A stretch of 64,000 nucleotides of DNA from Treponema sp. (GTDB lineage: Bacteria; Spirochaetota; Spirochaetia; Treponematales; Treponemataceae). The DNA is taken from the NCBI GenBank assembly GCA_016293915.1, contig JAEDCY010000008.1, positions 4,665 to 68,664 on the forward strand. The letters run 5' to 3'. This document shows positions 59,050 through 64,000 of this stretch, one piece after another. The notes under the pieces are model-generated. The model was not told where the DNA came from and ran no database searches. It saw only the letters and a program-made list of their open reading frames with translations. The stretch's first letter is position 1; each line of letters opens with the position of its first letter. Made by a program: the position numbers and the translations under genes.

Positions 59050-60273
59050 ATGATAGATATCCGAAAAATAATAATAAAAATCAAGAGTAATTACAAATAC
59101 AGACTTCTTCATATGTATTATGAAAAGTTTCAGGTTAGAGTCCTGAAACGTGGAAGTTTAAAAAATCATATTCTTATTAAATATCTCTTTAAGGATTTAT
59201 TTCTTTATTTTCTTGTATCATTCTTCTTTTTCTTTATGATTTTCTTTGTAAATCAGATTCTTTTGACGGTAGAAGATCTTCTGGCAAAGTCTGCACCATT
59301 TAAAGATGTAATGAGGATTATGGTTTACAGCCTTCCTTTTATTATTGCTCAGTCAGCGCCTTTTGCAACTCTCGTTGGATTTTTAATGAGTCTTGGTGGA
59401 ATGATGAGCAGTAATGAAATTCTCATCTTTAGGGCAGCAGGTTTATCTTTTTTCAGAATTCTAGTTCCTGTAGCTCTTCTTGGACTTGCAATTTCAATAG
59501 GTTCTTTTTTTGTAAATGATTATCTTCTTCCTCTTGGAACCATTAAATATAATAAACTGATGCGTGAGATTATGAATTCCACTCCGACAATTGAGCTTGA
59601 ATCAAATAGTGTAAAAAGTCTTGATAAAGCAAGTGTCGTAATAGGTGAGGTTAATGGAAATACAGTTTCTGATTTAGTTGTATTTGATTGTAAGGATGAT
59701 ACCGACCGTCTCATAATTGCAGGCAATTCCGAGTTGACAGGTGCAAAGCAGGAAGGTGTTCTTATGCATTTTGATATGAATGATACTTTTGTACTGTCTA
59801 TCGATGCTGCAAAAAGACAAGATTATGATGTATTAAAATCTTCAAAAACAATCATGAATGTTTTTGACTCTGCAATTCTTGGAAATTATTCACGTTCTGC
59901 ACGAGAAATGACAACATATGATTTGACTAAAACAATTCAAGGTATGAAAAAAGAAACAAATGATGATATCAATTATCTTCGTGTTCTTAATATATGGATA
60001 ATGGAATGGCACAAAAAACTTGCTATACCCTTTGGTTCTATCTTTTTTGCATTTCTGGCTTTTTCATTGGCCTTTCTTTTTGGAAAACATAATGGTCAGA
60101 TGATTTGTTTGTTTCTCGGAATTGTAATTTGTGTACTTTACTGGGCTTTCCAGATATCCGGACAGCTTATGGTAATGAGAGTCGGCCTAAAAGCATTCTG
60201 GTGTATCTGGATTCCAAATTTTCTGGTCGGCATTTTTGGATTATTATTTATGATAAAGCTTCTTAGGAAATAG
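59050..60273 (+). CDS. lptF: LptF/LptG-type permease (first)
   Basis: YjgP/YjgQ family permease, about 407 residues. Three N-terminal helices (about 45-75, 90-115, 130-150: FLYFLVSFFFFFMIFFVNQI), a periplasmic jellyroll-like domain (about 165-290), and three C-terminal helices (about 315-405: FGSIFFAFLAFSLAFLFG). In LPS bacteria LptFG with LptB extracts LPS. It has a 40-residue basic N-terminal extension before helix 1. ATG 59050 is chosen; TTG 59044 overlaps dut. A related permease follows at once. LptD lies at 8025; the lptB ATPase is not in the window. Confidence 0.85.
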   Translation: MIDIRKIIIKIKSNYKYRLLHMYYEKFQVRVLKRGSLKNHILIKYLFKDLFLYFLVSFFFFFMIFFVNQILLTVEDLLAKSAPFKDVMRIMVYSLPFIIAQSAPFATLVGFLMSLGGMMSSNEILIFRAAGLSFFRILVPVALLGLAISIGSFFVNDYLLPLGTIKYNKLMREIMNSTPTIELESNSVKSLDKASVVIGEVNGNTVSDLVVFDCKDDTDRLIIAGNSELTGAKQEGVLMHFDMNDTFVLSIDAAKRQDYDVLKSSKTIMNVFDSAILGNYSRSAREMTTYDLTKTIQGMKKETNDDINYLRVLNIWIMEWHKKLAIPFGSIFFAFLAFSLAFLFGKHNGQMICLFLGIVICVLYWAFQISGQLMVMRVGLKAFWCIWIPNFLVGIFGLLFMIKLLRK

Positions 60274-60281
60274 AGAATAAC

Positions 60282-61358
60282 ATGAAACTGGTTTTTTATC
60301 TTTTTAAAAAAATCATTCCTCTTTTTTTGGGTGCTATGTTTTTCTTTGCGCTTGTATTAAATCTTGTAGATCTTTTTATGAATATATCAACATATCTCCA
60401 GAATGGCAGTGAAGCAAAAGACATTCTTACAGTTATGCTGTTTTATATTCCTAAAACAGTATGGTATGCGGTTCCTGTTGCAATGCTTTTTTCTGTTTCT
60501 TATGCTTTGAGTGATATGTATGCAACAAATGAGATTCAGGCTTTACTGGCTTCTGGTGTATCACTTTTTCGTTTTACAATTCCAATTCTTATTGTAAGTT
60601 TTGTAATGGCTTTTGGGCTTTTTGTATTTGAAAATCAATGTGTCGTTCAAACCTATGAGAAAAAAACAAAACTTCAGAATACTTTGCTTGGAAAAAATGA
60701 ATTTTCAAATAACTCAAATGTAATTGTTCTTTCAAATAATGGGAAAATAATTTACAGGGCTGCAAGATATACAGAAAGTACAAAACGGCTTCAAGGATGT
60801 TATTTTATTTTCCGTGATGATAACAGAAATCTTGTTGCTGTAATGTATGCTTCACAGGCTGTCTGGAATGATGATAGTAAAGTCTGGGCTTTGGAAAATC
60901 CGGTTCAATATGTTCCATATGAAGATACATTAGTACGTACAGAAATTTCTGGTGGACTTGCGGCGCAGCTTACAGAATCATATGAAATTTTCAGAAAAAC
61001 AAATGTTGATGTTCAGTCAGTTTCTGCAGAAGAAGCAAAGGTTTACATAGAACATCTTAAAAAAGCAGGTTTACCTTTTAATGAAGAGTTATCTGAATAT
61101 TATAAGAAATATGCATTTCCATTTATTGTTTTCATCGTTGTATTTCTTTCTATTGGTCTTACCGGAAAAACACGAAAAAATGTTCTTCTTATAAGTCTTG
61201 CTTCCTGTATTTCTGCATCTGTTCTTTTTTATGTCGCAATGATGATTACCATGGTACTTGCAAAGCATGGTTACATTTCTGCTTTCGCAGGTGCATGGTC
61301 ACCGGTTATTTTCTTTACAATAATTAGTATTATTCTGTTGCGTTATGCACGTACATAG
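60282..61358 (+). CDS. lptG: LptF/LptG-type permease (second)
   Basis: Second YjgP/YjgQ family permease, 358 residues, same layout: helices at about 10-32, 50-75 and 98-120, a periplasmic domain (about 125-265: QAVWNDDSKVWALENPVQ), and helices at about 280-300, 305-330 and 335-355. It is eight bases after the first, as expected for a heterodimer. Which of the two is LptF and which LptG is not settled from sequence alone. Confidence 0.85.
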   Translation: MKLVFYLFKKIIPLFLGAMFFFALVLNLVDLFMNISTYLQNGSEAKDILTVMLFYIPKTVWYAVPVAMLFSVSYALSDMYATNEIQALLASGVSLFRFTIPILIVSFVMAFGLFVFENQCVVQTYEKKTKLQNTLLGKNEFSNNSNVIVLSNNGKIIYRAARYTESTKRLQGCYFIFRDDNRNLVAVMYASQAVWNDDSKVWALENPVQYVPYEDTLVRTEISGGLAAQLTESYEIFRKTNVDVQSVSAEEAKVYIEHLKKAGLPFNEELSEYYKKYAFPFIVFIVVFLSIGLTGKTRKNVLLISLASCISASVLFYVAMMITMVLAKHGYISAFAGAWSPVIFFTIISIILLRYART

Positions 61359-61378
61359 GTTTTATTTACGAGGATTTT

Positions 61379-62518
61379 ATGAGTGAAGTTTTAAAGATAT
61401 TTGATATAAAACATAAGTCATCTGATGGAAAGGCACGTACTGGAATTATGCATCTTCCTCACGGTGATGTAAACACTCCGGTTTTTATGCCGGTTGGAAC
61501 TAATGCTACTGTTAAGGCAATGCCAAAAGATTTTCTTGAGGAAATCGATTTTGATATTATTCTTGCAAATACTTATCATCTTTTTTTGAGGCCTGGTGCA
61601 GATTTAATAAAAGAAGCCGGTGGCTTACATGGATTTTCTCAGTGGAAGAAGAACTTTCTTACAGATTCAGGCGGATTTCAGGTATTTTCTTTAAGTAAAC
61701 TTCGTAAGATTACAGATGATGGGGTGCGCTTTCAAAGTCATATAGACGGAAGCTATCACATGTTTACTCCGGAAAATGTTGTTCAGACTCAGACAAAATT
61801 TAATTCTGATATTCAGATGCAGCTTGATGTATGTTCAGGTTGGGGTGTGGAAAGAAAAGAAGCGGAAAAGGCTCTGCGTATTACTTCAGACTGGCTGGTA
61901 CGTGCAAAAGGCGAATGGGAAAAACAGCGTAATGAAGGCTACCGGGGAATTTTGTTTCCAATAGTTCAGGGAAACTTTTTTGAAGACCTGCGACAAAAAA
62001 GTGCAGAGTTTGTTTCTTCTATGGATATGCCTGGTATTGCAATCGGCGGACTTAGCGTTGGTGAACCTCCAGAAGAGTTTACTCAGTTTATGAATTATAC
62101 GGTGCAGTATCTGCCGGAAGATAAACCTAAATATGTTATGGGAATTGGAACTCCTGAGTATATTCTTGATGCAGTACAGGCTGGAATTGATATGTTTGAC
62201 TGTGTGCTTCCAACCCGTAATGCAAGAAACGGCTCATACTTTACCCGCCGCGGAATGTTAAGCATAAAACAGGAAAGATGGATACATGATTTTGGACCTG
62301 TGGATCCTGAATGTAACTGTAAAGTTTGCCTCACATATTCCCGAAGTTATTTAAGACACCTTTTTAAGGAACAGGAAATTCTGAGTTCGATTCTTGCAAG
62401 CTATCATAACCTTTATTTCTTAAACAATATGCTTAAAGAAATTCGTGTTGCAATTGATGAAGACAGATTTGAACAGTATCGCAAGGAGTTCTTAGATAAG
62501 TTCCGTCAGGGAGTATAG
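61379..62518 (+). CDS. tgt: Queuine tRNA-ribosyltransferase
   Basis: TGT swaps guanine 34 for preQ1 in tRNAs with GUN anticodons, feeding QueA. The 379-residue protein has MPVGTNATVKAMP, the general acid/base Asp in DSGGFQVFSL near residue 96, GGLSVGE, the nucleophile Asp in MFDCVLPTRNARNG near 270, and the zinc site CNCKVC...H near 307-337. ATG 61379 follows GAGG. It is three bases from the HEAT-repeat gene. Confidence 0.97.
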   Translation: MSEVLKIFDIKHKSSDGKARTGIMHLPHGDVNTPVFMPVGTNATVKAMPKDFLEEIDFDIILANTYHLFLRPGADLIKEAGGLHGFSQWKKNFLTDSGGFQVFSLSKLRKITDDGVRFQSHIDGSYHMFTPENVVQTQTKFNSDIQMQLDVCSGWGVERKEAEKALRITSDWLVRAKGEWEKQRNEGYRGILFPIVQGNFFEDLRQKSAEFVSSMDMPGIAIGGLSVGEPPEEFTQFMNYTVQYLPEDKPKYVMGIGTPEYILDAVQAGIDMFDCVLPTRNARNGSYFTRRGMLSIKQERWIHDFGPVDPECNCKVCLTYSRSYLRHLFKEQEILSSILASYHNLYFLNNMLKEIRVAIDEDRFEQYRKEFLDKFRQGV

Positions 62519-62520
62519 AT

Positions 62521-63963
62521 ATGAAGAAATTATTTTTTTTATTGTGTCTGATATTTTCTTTCTCATTATATGCTCAGACCGCAGATGAAGATATCAAAGC
62601 TTCAAAAGGCGGAATTTCGGAAATTCCAGCTGCAAAACGACCAAAAGCAATAGATAAAGAAAAAGCAGCCAAAGCCGCAGAAAAAGATGAAAGTGAAAAA
62701 GATTACGAAAATAAATCAAACACAATAAAATATGGAATTCCGTCGGAAATATCTTCCTTAATTGATGAACTTATAAAAAATGATGACCCTCGTTTTACCG
62801 AAGAAATATATGATGTATTTCAGGTTTCAAAAAATACAGTAATTAAACAAAAAGTCCTGAATTATTTTAAGCAGCAGGAAGATCCTTGTCTTGAAGATTA
62901 TGCTGTAGAAGTTTTGAATGATCCCTATGAAGAAAAAGGTGATTTAGTAAAAGCCTGCTTTCAGTACATATCAACTGTAAAAACAAAAGAGGCTGTGCCT
63001 GCAGTTCTTTCACTGATTGAGTCAGAAAATGATTCTTATTTTAATGATGCAATTGCTACAATCGGCGAAATCGGTGGACCTTCAGAAGCTATGTTCCTTG
63101 TTGAGTACCTTGAGCGTGAAGACCTCAGTGATGCTCAGCGTCAGACTCTTATGCGCACCTGTGGAAAAATGCACGCAATCCAAACCTGGGACAAAATGGT
63201 AGAAATTGCCGAAGATGAGGATGAAAATCTTTATGTTCGTATGTATGCAGCAGAGGCTCTGGGCCTTATGGAAAAGAAAGAATCAGTTCCTGTTTTAACT
63301 TCTCTTTTTTCAGAAAATGATCCTAACCTCAGACAGTATGTTATAAAAGGACTTTCTCATTTTCCTGATGTTATTGAAGCTCAGGAAACTGTAATGCAGG
63401 GAATCCGTGATGAACACTGGAGAGTTCGTCAGGAAGCTATAAAGACGGCAAAAGAAAATAAAATGACAGACTCTATTCCTTATTTGATTTATCGTGCTAA
63501 AAACGATAGCGAGAAAGTAATAAAGGATGAAGCTTATAATTCTATTGCTGCCCTTAATTCAAGTGAGGGAAATGATTTTCTTATTGCTCAGATAAAAGAT
63601 AAAAAAGTTGGAGATGCAACTAAAAAGAAAATTGTAGAAGTTCTTCTGAAAGAAGGAAATGCCGGAGAAAAAGAAATCCTTGAACTTGCAGAGGAGTGTC
63701 TTAAAGACGATAAGCGTAAAGATTTGCGTTATGCAATTGGAAAAGAACTGGCAAAGTATGAGAATGCGGCTTATGAAGATATTTGTCTGAAATATCTGGC
63801 TTCAAAAGATTCTACCACTCAAAGTCTGGGACTTGATATTTATAAAATTAATAAATTTAATTCTGCAGAAACCACAATGCGTACCATTTATGCTGACAAA
63901 AAAGCAAACTCTGGTGTGAAAAATCGCATTAAGAAAATGCTTGATAGTATCCGTCAAATCTAA
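62521..63963 (+). CDS. Exported HEAT-repeat protein
   Basis: A 480-residue protein with signal peptide LFFLLCLIFSFSLYAQ, a Lys/Ala-rich linker (about 30-65), then 8-10 HEAT-like helical repeats to the end (AVPAVLSLIESEND, ATIGEIGGPSEAMFLVEYLE, YAAEALGLMEKKESVPVLTS, VRQEAIKTAKENKMTDSIPYL). HEAT solenoids serve as protein-binding scaffolds; the partner is unknown. It sits directly after tgt and ends 37 bases before the window end. Confidence 0.8.
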   Translation: MKKLFFLLCLIFSFSLYAQTADEDIKASKGGISEIPAAKRPKAIDKEKAAKAAEKDESEKDYENKSNTIKYGIPSEISSLIDELIKNDDPRFTEEIYDVFQVSKNTVIKQKVLNYFKQQEDPCLEDYAVEVLNDPYEEKGDLVKACFQYISTVKTKEAVPAVLSLIESENDSYFNDAIATIGEIGGPSEAMFLVEYLEREDLSDAQRQTLMRTCGKMHAIQTWDKMVEIAEDEDENLYVRMYAAEALGLMEKKESVPVLTSLFSENDPNLRQYVIKGLSHFPDVIEAQETVMQGIRDEHWRVRQEAIKTAKENKMTDSIPYLIYRAKNDSEKVIKDEAYNSIAALNSSEGNDFLIAQIKDKKVGDATKKKIVEVLLKEGNAGEKEILELAEECLKDDKRKDLRYAIGKELAKYENAAYEDICLKYLASKDSTTQSLGLDIYKINKFNSAETTMRTIYADKKANSGVKNRIKKMLDSIRQI

Positions 63964-64000
63964 CCTTATTTAGCTAGCTCTATCCATTCGCCGCGGAACT

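Noticed and set aside
63964..64000. tRNA or other RNA gene at the window end
   Set aside because: Only 37 bases remain after the last stop and no tRNA arms are visible.

Overview
The window is a 64 kb piece of a spirochaete chromosome, most probably a host-associated Treponema. The evidence is gene content and order: uvrA next to an lptD-like gene, a phoH / HD-phosphohydrolase / ybeY / CorC-TlyC run, a lolC-lolD-lolE-type operon with two permeases, ribF-rpsO-pnp, yebC-ruvC and ruvA-ruvB-queA, plus many exported TPR, HEAT and PEGA-like proteins. Base composition is moderate to low GC. No rRNA, tRNA, phage module, insertion sequence or CRISPR array was recognised.

Layout. 1-2144: end of hslV, then hslU. 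2360-3567: an AT-rich islet with an Nmad2-like protein and a small-protein / DUF4160 pair. 3571-4859: an SDR oxidoreductase and a decayed epimerase gene. 5184-11327: uvrA and lptD. 11446-17541: a tightly overlapping phoH, PgpH-like HD, ybeY, CorC-like and TPR operon. 18533-26730: prfB with its programmed frameshift, an exported protein, ftsY, a membrane-anchored protein and lolCDE. 26903-30885: mcsA-mcsB-clpC. 30892-32626: two thirds of an ABC importer. 32676-42097: yebC-ruvC and ruvAB-queA, separated by lacZ, znuA, a CobW-type remnant and a Fur-family regulator. 42175-48516: a reverse-strand run of nucleotide-sugar dehydratase, DegT aminotransferase and a divergent three-subunit molybdenum hydroxylase. 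48742-52163: exported proteins, including an RlpA-like DPBB plus SPOR protein, and ilvE. 52262-57940: ribF, rpsO and pnp, with gene relics and a PD-(D/E)XK-like nuclease gene preceded by an array of four long hairpins. 58065-63963: dut, lptF/lptG, tgt and a HEAT-repeat protein.

How the genes work together. Protein quality control is strong (HslVU, McsAB-ClpC). Envelope building is represented by LptD, LptF/G and LolCDE, DNA repair by UvrA and RuvABC, RNA handling by YbeY, PNPase, RF2, QueA and TGT. A metal-responsive island carries a near-perfect promoter wrapped by two Fur-type 7-1-7 operators.

The most unusual content lies between genes. Several families of palindromic elements share one design: constant outer arms and internal hairpins whose sequences differ between copies while base pairing is kept. 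One family (40886-40970 and 48581-48663) also has two hairpin loops complementary to each other in each copy. A separate array of four inverted repeats (55150-55437) lies just upstream of the orphan nuclease gene. These are the best candidates for something undescribed. All calls are by eye from sequence and memory of the families; no search was run.
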